Positions 25,513-33,796 of a stretch of 64,000 bases of DNA are shown one piece after another; position 1 is the first letter of the stretch, and every line of letters starts with the position of its first letter. The stretch is taken from positions 62,001 through 126,000 of the forward strand of contig NZ_JAQISN010000001.1 of NCBI RefSeq assembly GCF_037450285.1. Direction: 5' to 3'. The translations under genes and the position numbers were made by a program. Origin of the DNA: Erwinia sp. SLM-02 (GTDB lineage Bacteria > Pseudomonadota > Gammaproteobacteria > Enterobacterales > Enterobacteriaceae). The notes beneath the pieces were generated by a model, which saw only the letters and a list, made by a program, of their open reading frames with translations, did not search any database and was not told the origin of the DNA.

Positions 25513-25581
25513 TTATGGCGTTAATCTGTTAATCTTTAACTCAATTTGCCGATTATCTACGCGAAAAGAGGAGCAGGAACA

Positions 25582-25878
25582 GTGAAGAATTATGGAAAAA
25601 TAGCGTTCGTTGCGGCGTTGATGGCGCTGGCGGGCTGCCAGTCATCTGGTCATAAAAATGCGGCGACCGCGGCGGTGGATCCTGAAATGGATCGCTGCGG
25701 TGCATCGGAGTTACAGCAGTACGTTGGCAAACCGCTCAGCGCGCTGGAAACGCTGCGTTTCGAAAAGCCGGTGCGTGCAATCCCTTACAACTCCGCAGTG
25801 ACGATGGACTTTAACCTGAATCGCATTAACTTCCTGGGCGACCAGCAGGGCAACATTACTAAAGTCTACTGCGGTTAA
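25582..25878 (+). CDS. I78-family peptidase inhibitor lipoprotein
   Basis: A 98-residue lipoprotein. The signal MKNYGKIAFVAALMALAGC gives a clear lipobox LAGC with Cys19. The mature part has the Inhibitor_I78 pattern: CGASELQQYVGKPLS, then RAIPYNSAVTMDF and a final strand ending ITKVYCG; the two cysteines likely pair. I78 proteins resemble a fungal elastase inhibitor and may protect the envelope from serine proteases (inference). The GTG at 25582 is preferred because AGGAAC precedes it and the signal peptide begins there. Confidence 0.8.
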   Translation: MKNYGKIAFVAALMALAGCQSSGHKNAATAAVDPEMDRCGASELQQYVGKPLSALETLRFEKPVRAIPYNSAVTMDFNLNRINFLGDQQGNITKVYCG

Positions 25879-25905
25879 CCGACGCTGGCTGGTCGCACTG
25901 ACCAG

Positions 25906-26439
25906 TCAGTACTGCCATTTTCTGACCCACCACAGGCGCAGCAGCACGCCGGTGTTGCTGGTCCAACCGCTGGTGGTGCTCACCACTTCGCCTTTAGCCA
26001 CAACGATCAGCGTCGGTTTGGTAGTCACCTGCCACTGTGCGGCAAGGCTACCGTCGCTGTCGTTGACCACCGGCAGAGAAAAATGATGCCCGTTAAGGTA
26101 GCGCACCACGCTGATGTCATTTCCCGACCTGCTGGCAACGGTCAGCACGTTGGTTCGCTTATCGTTAAGCCCGATCATCAGTGGGATGGTGTCGTGACAG
26201 GCCGCGCACCAGCGGTCCCAGAACAGCACCAGCAGCGGCATCTTTTCGCTGAGTTCCGCGAGGGTGAGATCCCGGCCGTCGATGGTATGCAGCGACTGGC
26301 TGGCAAAATCAGCGGGCAGTTCCGGGGCGCGAATACCGTCGATCAGACGGATAAACAGAATAAGGGATAAAAGAGGTAACAGCAGGTAGAGACCGACTTT
26401 TTTAAAGCGGTTAATAAGTACGTTGTACCAGTTGTTCAT
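25906..26439 (-). CDS. ScsD/TlpA-like membrane-anchored thioredoxin
   Basis: A 177-residue protein. One N-terminal anchor helix (VGLYLLLPLLSLILFI, about residues 15-31) is followed by a periplasmic thioredoxin fold with the active site WCAAC (Cys78 and Cys81) and a cis-proline in TKPTL. It resembles ScsD of the copper-sensitivity suppressor locus, which handles disulfides in the periplasm, but scsA, scsB and scsC are not present in the window. It is a single gene divergent from the candidate sRNA. Confidence 0.8.
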   Translation of the reverse strand: MNNWYNVLINRFKKVGLYLLLPLLSLILFIRLIDGIRAPELPADFASQSLHTIDGRDLTLAELSEKMPLLVLFWDRWCAACHDTIPLMIGLNDKRTNVLTVASRSGNDISVVRYLNGHHFSLPVVNDSDGSLAAQWQVTTKPTLIVVAKGEVVSTTSGWTSNTGVLLRLWWVRKWQY

Positions 26440-26539
26440 TTTCCGTCTCCAGCCTGCTTCCGGCGCCTATCTTAATGACGCTATGCCGAATAACAATCGT
26501 TTGCCGTGTAAACATTCGTATAGGGAATATTTCCCTGGC

Positions 26540-26670
26540 CGGCAGGCTGGTTTGTGCTGTCATCATCCTGCAACGCGCTGATGACAGTATCTGGCTGCAC
26601 ACAATGTGACTTCCTCGTCACTCCAGATATGCAATGCTCGTCTTTAACCCGCCCTGTGCGGGTTTTTTTT
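26540..26670 (+). ncRNA. Candidate structured small RNA with intrinsic terminator
   Basis: Three stable elements follow one another on the plus strand in a gene-free interval. First is a 9-bp hairpin CTGTCATCA / TGATGACAG (26557-26565 with 26579-26587). Second is a two-part hairpin, TATCTGG / CCAGATA (26588-26594 with 26623-26629) enclosing GTGAC-TTCCTC-GTCAC. Third is a textbook terminator AACCCGC-CCTGT-GCGGGTT (26646-26664) running into T8. No plus-strand gene precedes the terminator. The pyrimidine loop TTCCTC is complementary to Shine-Dalgarno sequences. The 5' end is a guess; no known sRNA name is recognised. Confidence 0.5.
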
Positions 26671-26720
26671 CAGGCAAACCCGTCAGTGAAGGACGGATCT
26701 GATGCCCGCGCAGCGCGTGT

Positions 26721-26966
26721 TTATTTGCTGCCGTTGAAAATTTGCGTCAGCAGATTGCGGTATCCCTGCAGCACGGCTTCATCGGCTTCCCCCTCAAGGC
26801 GGGCAATCACGCTGGCTATAATGGCCTCGTTGCTGGGCGGCTTTCCGCTTTGCATCAGCTCCATCATAATAGCTTCCAGCAGCTCGCTTTCTCTGGGCGC
26901 CTGAAAAGCCGGGCTGTTAAAATAGTCGGTAATTGCGCGGCCTGCGCCCTGAACGTGATAAGCCAT
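26721..26966 (-). CDS. YcgZ-like two-component connector protein
   Basis: An 81-residue helical protein. The pattern AGRAITDYFNSPAF, then LLEAIMMELMQSGKPPSNEAIIASVIARLE and GYRNLLTQIF follows E. coli YcgZ (AITRYF, EIVTEILKDGRNLSRKSLCAKLLCRLE, HYHALIGLLF) closely; only short parts are compared here. YcgZ belongs to the group of small proteins that feed light and cold signals from BluF/BluR into the Rcs phosphorelay. GGAGG precedes the ATG at 26966. No bluF or bluR gene is nearby. Confidence 0.72.
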   Translation of the reverse strand: MAYHVQGAGRAITDYFNSPAFQAPRESELLEAIMMELMQSGKPPSNEAIIASVIARLEGEADEAVLQGYRNLLTQIFNGSK

Positions 26967-27161
26967 GATAAACCTCCACAGACGCGTCCATCAAAGGTCT
27001 GAGCGCCTTCAATGGAATGTTAACCGTTGTTGTGAATACGAGAGGGTGGGCCAGGATTGTCCGCTCCCGCTACCTGAAAAAAGACGACCGGACATTCTGT
27101 AAACTGTAGATGTGCAGTGGTGGAATGCCAGTAACACTACGAAATATTTTTAAGCACCCTG

Positions 27162-27193
27162 AAAAACCTTCCGGGCGGCGTTTCCGCCCGGAA
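27162..27193 (-). terminator. Intrinsic terminator of marC
   Basis: A perfect 10-bp GC-rich stem (TTCCGGGCGG with CCGCCCGGAA, 27169-27178 and 27184-27193) is followed on the minus strand by GGTTTTTC, just beyond the marC stop. Confidence 0.85.
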
Positions 27194-27204
27194 TACGGTG
27201 GGAT

Positions 27205-27879
27205 TTAAGCACCGTGATAGTTAGCGATGACTTCAAGTGTGCCGTTAATCATAAACTGCACGCCCATACACACCAGCAGGAAACCCATCAGGCGCGAGAT
27301 GGCTTCAATGCCGCCTTTTCCTACCAGGCGCATAATCGCACCCGAGCTTCGCAGGCAGCCCCACAGGATCAGGCTGACGGCTAAAAAGCACAGTACGGGA
27401 GCAACGGTAATAATCCAGGGGGCAAAAGGGGTGCCGCTGTGGATGGTTGAGGCGGTGGAGATAATCATCGCAATCGTACCCGGCCCGGCGGTGCTGGGCA
27501 TTGCCAGCGGAACGAAAGCGATATTGACGCTTTTGTTCCGCTCGCTCATCTCATCCAGTTTGTGCTCGGCTTCCATGGAATGCCCGGCCTCCTGCTGTGG
27601 GAAGAGCATGCGGAAACCGATAAACGCCACGATCAATCCCCCGGCAATACGCAAGCCGGGAATCGAAATGCCAAAGGTATCCATCACCACATTGCCGGCA
27701 TAGTAGGCGACGGTCATGATAATAAACACGTAAACGGACGCCTGTAGCGACTGGCGGTTGCGTTCCTGATAATTCATATCGCCCGCCAGCCCTAAAAACA
27801 GAGCGACGGTCGTCAGTGGGTTGGCCAGCGGTAAAAGCACGACCAGTCCGAGGCCCACGGCCTTAAACAGCTCTAACAT
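27205..27879 (-). CDS. marC: MarC-family inner membrane protein
   Basis: A 224-residue membrane protein with six hydrophobic helices and the family motifs LPLANPLTTVALFLGLAG, GISIPGLRIAGGLI, PLAMPSTAGPGTIA and GGIEAISRLMGFLLVCMGVQF. These match E. coli MarC (221 residues) almost throughout. MarC was once linked to multiple antibiotic resistance, but its function is not established. In E. coli it is divergent from marRAB; here no marRAB genes are next to it, since upstream lies a cold-shock gene on the other strand. Confidence 0.92.
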   Translation of the reverse strand: MLELFKAVGLGLVVLLPLANPLTTVALFLGLAGDMNYQERNRQSLQASVYVFIIMTVAYYAGNVVMDTFGISIPGLRIAGGLIVAFIGFRMLFPQQEAGHSMEAEHKLDEMSERNKSVNIAFVPLAMPSTAGPGTIAMIISTASTIHSGTPFAPWIITVAPVLCFLAVSLILWGCLRSSGAIMRLVGKGGIEAISRLMGFLLVCMGVQFMINGTLEVIANYHGA

Positions 27880-28139
27880 CCCGTATTATCCTCTTAGAAC
27901 AGCGGTTTAGTTATGAAGAGTGCACAATTATCTTTTGATACATGAAGCGTACAGTAAGCCTGAAAATTCGCGTTGGCAAAAAATGACCTGGCGCAATAAA
28001 AACGGTCTTTGAGCAATAGTGTAAAACAACGCGTAAAGACTGATAATTATAATTGCATATAAATCATGCTGTTGGGTGTTATCAGGCTTTTTTATTTTTT
28101 TCCCCCTTGTACTGGGCGCGGGGTTATGAGTAAATGACG

Positions 28140-28306
28140 GCGTTGGTTTTGAAACAGACCCACGTATGCGAGCAATTTTAGTAAAGCAGTCTGCAGTTAA
28201 AGCGTTACACAGCTTATTCTGACTTCCTTCTTGAGTGCCTCATAGTAATCCCCTGTTTAAAAACCTTGTGCCCCTGTGGCTTACTACATAATTGAAGGAA
28301 AGACTC
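28140..28306 (+). promoter_or_regulatory. Long cold-shock mRNA leader with cold-box-like element
   Basis: The 427 bp between marC and the cold-shock gene contain no other gene. About 28147-28160 reads TTTTGAAACAGACC, resembling the cspA cold box (TTGACGTACAGACC), followed by AGTAAAGCAG as in cspA. If transcription starts near 28140, the leader is about 165 nt, the length of known cspA-type thermosensing leaders. Start site is inferred, not seen. Confidence 0.55.
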
Positions 28307-28519
28307 ATGTCTAACAAAATGACTGGTTTGGTAAAATGGTTCAACGCTGAGAAAGGTTTCGGCTTCATCTCCCCAACCGACGGCAGCAAAGACGTTTTCG
28401 TACACTTCTCTGCAATTCAGAACGGCGGCTTCAAGACGCTGGAAGAAGGCCAGAAAGTAGAGTTCACTATCGAAAACGGCCAGAAAGGCCCAGCAGCTGC
28501 TAACGTAACTGCGCTGTAA
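28307..28519 (+). CDS. Cold-shock protein of the CspA family
   Basis: A 70-residue OB-fold RNA chaperone. RNP1 is KGFGFI and RNP2 is VFVHF; the sequence MTGLVKWFNAEKGFGF begins after MSNK as in CspB and CspG, while the end (GPAAANVTAL) is closer to CspA. It binds single-stranded RNA and melts secondary structure, probably during cold shock. ATG 28307 follows GAAGGAAAG; the upstream TTG is part of the leader. The long leader argues for cold induction rather than constitutive CspC/CspE-type expression. A strong terminator follows. Confidence 0.95.
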   Translation: MSNKMTGLVKWFNAEKGFGFISPTDGSKDVFVHFSAIQNGGFKTLEEGQKVEFTIENGQKGPAAANVTAL

Positions 28520-28572
28520 GATAGTCACTCTTTTCCTCAGCTCGGCGTTTAACGTCTGAGATGATGAAAGTT

Positions 28573-28598
28573 AAAAAACCCGCTTCGGCGGGTTTTTT
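28573..28598. terminator. Terminator after the cold-shock gene
   Basis: The stem ACCCGC-TTCG-GCGGGT, flanked by A6 on the left and T6 on the right, forms an intrinsic terminator with a UUCG tetraloop. Confidence 0.92.
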
Positions 28599-28611
28599 GC
28601 GTTTGGCTGGC

Positions 28612-28651
28612 AGCATTTGAAGCACACGTGAAGCATTTGAAGCACACGTGA
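28612..28651. repeat. Two perfect tandem copies of a 20-bp unit
   Basis: The 20-bp unit AGCATTTGAAGCACACGTGA is present twice in direct succession (28612-28631 and 28632-28651), right after the cold-shock gene terminator and about 170 bp before mdtG. It may be a replication-slippage duplication; the internal CACGTG is palindromic. Confidence 0.9.
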
Positions 28652-28821
28652 AGATACCTGACCGTTTGCTCTCCCTGTTCCGCAGAATACGCGTGCCCCT
28701 TTGCTATGGTTAGTAGAAAATTCTGAAGTGATGTTCTTCACCTCATTTGCCCGCACGCCCTTGCCGACAGTTGTTACACTGGTCGCTCGTCATATCGTTA
28801 AAAGGCCGCAAGCGCTGTCCG

Positions 28822-30042
28822 ATGGAATCCTGGAAGGTTAATTTAATCTCTGTCTGGTTTGGCTGCCTGTTTACCGGGCTGGCTATCAGTCAGATTATCC
28901 CATTTCTCCCGCTTTATGTTGAACAGCTTGGCGTCACTGACCCCGAATCACTCACGCTCTGGTCAGGGCTGATTTTCAGCATCACCTTCCTGGTTTCTGC
29001 GATTGTTTCGCCGATGTGGGGTAGCCTCGCCGATCGTAAAGGGCGCAAGCTGATGCTGCTGCGCGCTTCGCTCGGCATGGGCGTGGTGATCCTGCTGCAG
29101 GCTTTTGTCACCAACGTCTGGCAGCTGCTGGCGCTGCGTGCGCTGATGGGGCTGACCTCTGGCTACATTCCTAACGCGATGGCGCTGGTAGCGGCGCAGG
29201 TCCCGCGGGAGCGCAGCGGGTGGGCCATGAGCATGGTTTCTACGGCGCAAATCTGCGGGGTGATCATGGGACCGCTGATGGGCGGGCTGCTGGCGGACTG
29301 GATCGGACTGCGGGCGGTCTTTATCATCACCTCCGGGCTGCTGTTGATAAGCTTCCTGATTACGCTGTTCCTGATTAAAGAGAGTGGCGTGATACGGGTT
29401 AAGAAAGAAGACAATCTCAGCGGGAGCATGGTGTTCCGCACCCTGCCGTGGCCAACGCTGACGATCAGCCTGTTTTTCACTACGCTGGTTATCCAGCTAT
29501 GCAACGGGTCAATCAGCCCGATCCTGACGCTGTTCGTGCGTGAACTGGAGCCGAACGTACAGAATATTGCTTTTCTCAGCGGCGTGGTGGCGGCGATCCC
29601 CGGCGTGTCGGCGCTGCTCTCCGCGCCTTCTCTCGGCAAACTCGGCGACCGCATCGGTGCGCAGCGTATTCTGTTTGCTTCGCTGATCTTTTCCATATTG
29701 CTGTTTGTCTGCATGTCGTGGGCCAGCAGTGCGCTTGAGCTGGGTATCCTGCGCTTCCTGCTGGGGTTTGCCGACGGCGCGATGATGCCTGCGGTGCAAA
29801 CCCTGCTGCTGCGCTACTGCAGCGACCGGGTGACGGGCAGAATTTTTGGCTATAACCAGTCGTTTATGTATCTCGGCAACGTGGTCGGGCCGCTGATGGG
29901 GTCGGCTATTTCAGCCGTCGGGGGCTTCCGCTGGGTATTCGCCGCTACCGCAGTCGTGGTGTTGGTGAATACCGTTCAGCTGATCTGGATTTACCGCCGC
30001 CCGCGCGGAGACCGCGCGGGGGAAGTGGCTTCAGGAAAGTGA
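28822..30042 (+). CDS. mdtG: MdtG-type major facilitator drug efflux transporter
   Basis: A 406-residue MFS antiporter with 12 hydrophobic helices. Motif A is visible as GSLADRKGRKLMLLR; conserved segments QIIPFLPLYVEQLGVT, ATQVPR-like AAQVPRERSGWA, GSISPILTLFVRELEPN and AGRIFGYNQS-like TGRIFGYNQS match E. coli MdtG (YceE, 408 residues), which confers resistance to fosfomycin and deoxycholate. The ATG at 28822 gives the family-length protein; the frame extends to 28747 without support. Its 3' end overlaps that of lacZ on the opposite strand by 12 bp. Confidence 0.88.
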   Translation: MESWKVNLISVWFGCLFTGLAISQIIPFLPLYVEQLGVTDPESLTLWSGLIFSITFLVSAIVSPMWGSLADRKGRKLMLLRASLGMGVVILLQAFVTNVWQLLALRALMGLTSGYIPNAMALVAAQVPRERSGWAMSMVSTAQICGVIMGPLMGGLLADWIGLRAVFIITSGLLLISFLITLFLIKESGVIRVKKEDNLSGSMVFRTLPWPTLTISLFFTTLVIQLCNGSISPILTLFVRELEPNVQNIAFLSGVVAAIPGVSALLSAPSLGKLGDRIGAQRILFASLIFSILLFVCMSWASSALELGILRFLLGFADGAMMPAVQTLLLRYCSDRVTGRIFGYNQSFMYLGNVVGPLMGSAISAVGGFRWVFAATAVVVLVNTVQLIWIYRRPRGDRAGEVASGK

Positions 30043-33000
30043 CAGCGTTAACTGGTATTGATACTGCCGGGCAGAGAGCAGGAAGTCTGGGCTGACGCTC
30101 GGGCTCCAGGAATCGTCACCGCCCACGCCCATATGATAACCGTCGAGGATCATCCAGCATCCCGGCTCATCACGCAGCAGGTGGCGATGTGACGTATCGC
30201 GAAGCTGTTCCACGCTGTGCCGACTCAGTGAGAAGTGGAAGTCACCCTCCACCTTCAGCCCGCCGTATTCCAGCACGCGCGTGCCGCCACGTAGCCCGTT
30301 TTCTCCCGGGAAAACGTAAGGCGTACTCAGCTCGGCCAGCGGCAGCTGCCAGCGTGAGAATTCCGCGGCCAGCCTGCGGTCCGGGTAATTTTCATGCGGT
30401 CCCAGTCCGAGCCATTCGGCGTGCTCTGCGATTTCAGCCAGCTGGCAGCGCAGGCCGATGCGTGCTGGTTCCGGCTGACCGGCGGCAATCTCCACCTCAA
30501 CGTCGATTTTAACTTTGCCCTCGCCGTCGAAAAGGTAGCGCTTGCGGCTGATAAAGCGCGTTTCTCCCCCTGACTGCCAGGCGTGAACGCTGCTAATCTG
30601 CACGCCGTCGCTCAGTTCATCCGCCTGCAGGCTCAGCAGCACCGGCTCAAGCTGGTTGTAACCGGCTCGACGCCAGCGTTCTACCCAGGCATGGGGATCG
30701 ACGCGGGTGACCTCACTGATGCCGATATCGTTATCCAGCGGCGCACGTACAAACAGATCGGAAAGCGGGGTGAGCAGCTGCGGTTGGTCGCCACGCAGCC
30801 ACTGCGTCAGCTCGCCGCTGCTGCGGTCGAACTGCCAGCGCTGCACGCCGTGCTGCACGTCGAGCCGCTGCCCGGTCGTGGTCAGCCCTGGACGGGCGCG
30901 ACTCTGCTGCGGCTGCGGCAGCGAGAGCGCGGCAGGCAGACGCCAGCCGTCCCATGCCACGCGATACCCTGCAGGCGACCACGCGGTGGCGGCGGGCTGT
31001 ATCACTTCGACCCGCAGCCACAGTTCTCCGGCCCGCGCGGGCAGGGCACCCAGCGCCAGGCTGAGGCTCTGTTCTGCACCCAGGTCCAGAACCTGTTCGC
31101 CGCCGGCGATCCGCTGCCCCTGATGCTCAATATGCCAGCGCAGAATTTCGTTATCGCTGCGGCGGAACAGATATTCACTGGTCACTTGCAGAGTCAGCGG
31201 GTCATAGCTTTCCACGGCAAACTGGAAGAACTGCTGGGCGCGCTGGGCCTCATACAGCGAAGGGTGTGGGGTACGATCGGCAAAGACCAGACCGTTCATG
31301 CAGAACTGGCGGTCGTTCGGCGTATCGCCAAAGTCGCCGCCGTAGGCCTGCCAGCTGCTGCCGTCCGCCTCATGGCGCGTCAGGCTTTGATCGACCCAGT
31401 CCCAGACGAATCCCCCCTGCAGACGCGGAAACTGACGGAACGCCGCCCAGTAGCGGTCAAACCCGCCAAGGCTGTTGCCCATCGCGTGGGCATACTCACA
31501 GAGGATCAGCGGGCGCTGTTCTTCCGGCATGCCGATCCATTTTTTCAGTGACCACTTGGGCACGGCTTCAAAGGGCTGATCCTGATCTACCCTGGCATAC
31601 ATCGGGCAGATAATATCGGTGGCTGCGGAGTTGGCCCCGCCGCCTTCATACTGCACCGGGCGGCTGGGATCGTGGCTTTTCACCCAGCGATAGAGGGCGT
31701 CGTGCGTGCTGCCATGGCCGGATTCGTTGCCGAGTGACCAGATAATAATGCAGGCGTGATTACGATCGCGCTGCACCATTCGCGTAACGCGCTCGCTGAA
31801 GGCGTTAAACCACTGCGGGTCGTCGGACAGACGGTTCATCGGCTGCATGCCGTGAGTTTCGATATTCGCTTCATCGACCACATACAGTCCGAAGCGATCG
31901 CACAGGCGATACCACAGGGCGTGATTAGGATAGTGCGAGCAGCGAACGGCGTTAAAGTTGTGCTGTTTCATCAGCATGATGTCGCGGATCATCGTCGCTT
32001 CATCCATCACCTGGCCGCGATCGGGATGATGTTCATGGCGGTTAGTGCCGCGGATCAGCAGCGGCCTGCCATTGAGCTTCAGCAGCCCGCCTTCCACCAC
32101 GACCTGGCGGAAACCAACGTCATACGCTTCGCTCTCGACCGGTGAACCGCTGGCATCAAGCAGCGTAACGACCACCCGGTAAAGATGTGGCGTTTCCGCG
32201 CTCCACAGCCGCGGTTCTGGCACATTGATGCTGAGCAGCGTGCGGTCGGTATAGCGGCCGCGCTCATCGATAACTGCGCTACCCAGTGGCTGGCAGCGTT
32301 CCGCTAGCGGAATGTCACCCTGCCACAGCGCCACGTGAATCTGGTGGTCCCCGGCATCCTGTGCCGAGCAGACCGCCAGGACCCGCAGTTCAGCGCTGTG
32401 AAACTCTGCGCTCAGGCGGGTTTCGATCTGCACATCCTGCAGGCGGATAGCGGGCTTATGCAGCAGGCTGACGTCGCGGAAAATACCGCTCATCCGCCAC
32501 ATATCCTGATCTTCCAGATAGCTGCCGTCGCACCAGCGCAGCACCATTACCGCAATGCGGTTCGCGCCGTTTTGCAGCACCGCACTGAGATCGAATTCCG
32601 CCGGTAACCGGCTGTCCTGCGAATAGCCGATAAACGTGCCGTTGCACCATAAATAAAAGGCGGAATTGACGCCGTCGAAGACGATGCGCGTTTGCCCGCT
32701 TTGCAGCCAGTCGGCCGAACAGTCAAATGTGAGCGAGTAACAGCCGGTAGGGTTGTCGGCAGGGACATACGGCGGATTGACCGGAATAGGGTACTGAACA
32801 TTGGTATAGATTGGCGCATCATAGCCGGAAAGCTGCCAGTTTGACGGCACCGTGGCCGGGTCCGCGCTGCTCAGATCGGTTTCCACCCAGCTTTCAGGAA
32901 CGGCTTCCGGGCGGTTGAAGTAGCTGAATTTCCACTCACCGTTTAGCGATCGGATCGACGGGCTGGGCAGATCCTGTCGCGCATCTTCCTGGTTTCGCCA

Positions 33001-33111
33001 GCTGGCAAACGGAGGATGGCTGGGTAAGCGGTTGATCTGGGTAACGGCTGGGTTCTCCCAGTAGCGAAGGGAGACAAGCTGTTGCAGGGACAGTGAATCG
33101 CGGTCGGTCAT
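30031..33111 (-). CDS. lacZ: Beta-galactosidase
   Basis: A 1026-residue glycoside hydrolase family 2 enzyme, nearly the same length as E. coli LacZ (1024). Sugar-binding, immunoglobulin-like, TIM-barrel and C-terminal beta-sandwich domains follow in order. The acid/base Glu is in WSLGNESGHG and the nucleophile Glu in LCEYAHAMGNS; GTNRHEHHPDRG and the metal-ligand region are also intact. It hydrolyses lactose and related beta-galactosides in the cytoplasm. No lacI or lacY is adjacent, and the 297-bp upstream region shows no clear lac-type operator, so regulation and uptake partners must lie elsewhere. Confidence 0.97.
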   Translation of the reverse strand: MTDRDSLSLQQLVSLRYWENPAVTQINRLPSHPPFASWRNQEDARQDLPSPSIRSLNGEWKFSYFNRPEAVPESWVETDLSSADPATVPSNWQLSGYDAPIYTNVQYPIPVNPPYVPADNPTGCYSLTFDCSADWLQSGQTRIVFDGVNSAFYLWCNGTFIGYSQDSRLPAEFDLSAVLQNGANRIAVMVLRWCDGSYLEDQDMWRMSGIFRDVSLLHKPAIRLQDVQIETRLSAEFHSAELRVLAVCSAQDAGDHQIHVALWQGDIPLAERCQPLGSAVIDERGRYTDRTLLSINVPEPRLWSAETPHLYRVVVTLLDASGSPVESEAYDVGFRQVVVEGGLLKLNGRPLLIRGTNRHEHHPDRGQVMDEATMIRDIMLMKQHNFNAVRCSHYPNHALWYRLCDRFGLYVVDEANIETHGMQPMNRLSDDPQWFNAFSERVTRMVQRDRNHACIIIWSLGNESGHGSTHDALYRWVKSHDPSRPVQYEGGGANSAATDIICPMYARVDQDQPFEAVPKWSLKKWIGMPEEQRPLILCEYAHAMGNSLGGFDRYWAAFRQFPRLQGGFVWDWVDQSLTRHEADGSSWQAYGGDFGDTPNDRQFCMNGLVFADRTPHPSLYEAQRAQQFFQFAVESYDPLTLQVTSEYLFRRSDNEILRWHIEHQGQRIAGGEQVLDLGAEQSLSLALGALPARAGELWLRVEVIQPAATAWSPAGYRVAWDGWRLPAALSLPQPQQSRARPGLTTTGQRLDVQHGVQRWQFDRSSGELTQWLRGDQPQLLTPLSDLFVRAPLDNDIGISEVTRVDPHAWVERWRRAGYNQLEPVLLSLQADELSDGVQISSVHAWQSGGETRFISRKRYLFDGEGKVKIDVEVEIAAGQPEPARIGLRCQLAEIAEHAEWLGLGPHENYPDRRLAAEFSRWQLPLAELSTPYVFPGENGLRGGTRVLEYGGLKVEGDFHFSLSRHSVEQLRDTSHRHLLRDEPGCWMILDGYHMGVGGDDSWSPSVSPDFLLSARQYQYQLTLSLS

Positions 33112-33408
33112 GATTAAAACCTCATCAATGTTATGCGCTCACATTGGCGTGAATTCCTGCGGTTGTAAAGCGATTATCCCAGGTATTGCGAGGCAGATCG
33201 CGACAATTGAGCACGGTAAAAGCCGGCGGCTCTTCCTTCCAGAGCAGGGTTGTGTGCGGAAATTGGCAGGAATTTGTTAAGCACGGTTACGGCGCGTTAA
33301 AAGCCCCGCTAACCGGATTATTCTGCATTGTGGGCGGGTCAGGCGGCGCTTACTATCGCCGGAGAAATGAGGAGGGCGTCCTCATATTGTGACCCGTGAG
33401 GTTTTAAC

Positions 33409-33579
33409 ATGATTCGTATTCTTAAGGCGGCGAGTATCGTCGCGCTGGTGGCCGCGCTCAGTGGATGCCTGTTCCCACCTCCGGGCGGCGGCGGTGGCGG
33501 CGGTTGGGGTGGCGGCGGTGGTGGATGGGGCGGCGGCGGCGGCGGCCCGCATCGCGGTTTTAGCGACTCAGGCCGATAA
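33409..33579 (+). CDS. Small glycine-rich lipoprotein
   Basis: A 56-codon gene. Signal MIRILKAASIVALVAALSGC has a clear lipobox LSGC at Cys20. The mature peptide begins LFPPP and then consists of runs of six to seven glycines broken by single tryptophans (GGW blocks), ending PHRGFSDSGR. GAGG lies upstream of ATG 33409. A 12-bp perfect hairpin (33586-33597 with 33609-33620) follows. The 297 bp before it (33112-33408) hold only the lacZ promoter side and no other gene. Flexible, aromatic-dotted glycine-rich lipoproteins occur in Enterobacterales, but their function is unknown to me. Confidence 0.65.
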   Translation: MIRILKAASIVALVAALSGCLFPPPGGGGGGGWGGGGGGWGGGGGGPHRGFSDSGR

Positions 33580-33585
33580 TCACAC

Positions 33586-33620
33586 CGGACCCCGAAAGCC
33601 ACAGGTATTTTCGGGGTCCG
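33586..33620 (+). terminator. Hairpin after the glycine-rich lipoprotein gene
   Basis: The perfect 12-bp stem CGGACCCCGAAA / TTTCGGGGTCCG lies seven bases after the stop codon. It lacks an immediate T tract but fits a terminator or mRNA-stabilising structure. Confidence 0.55.
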
Positions 33621-33796
33621 TGCTGTACCGTTTGTTTCACGTTTTACCCGCTTTATATTACAGCGAAACGTTTCGAAGTCTAAACGCGGTCATTTGCTCT
33701 TTTTCAGTGCATAAGTAACGAAAATATAAAGCGATTGCTGTTTTCTTTTATTAAAACCAATGTTACCGTCTTGCTTTACCTTGCTGAGACAGTCGC

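Noticed and set aside
30583..31551. 322-codon antisense frame inside lacZ, and similar long shadows at 44056-45102, 47636-48538, 57777-58751 and 62248-63198
   Set aside because: All lie antisense to well-supported genes; they arise from codon bias in GC-rich coding DNA and show no family signatures.
33186..33392. 68-codon plus-strand frame upstream of the glycine-rich lipoprotein gene
   Set aside because: No ribosome binding site and no recognisable features; it covers the lacZ promoter side.
33480..33560. GGC/GGT tract taken as a simple microsatellite
   Set aside because: It lies within a lipoprotein gene with a good signal peptide and ribosome binding site, and the Trp codons interrupt it in a coding-like way.
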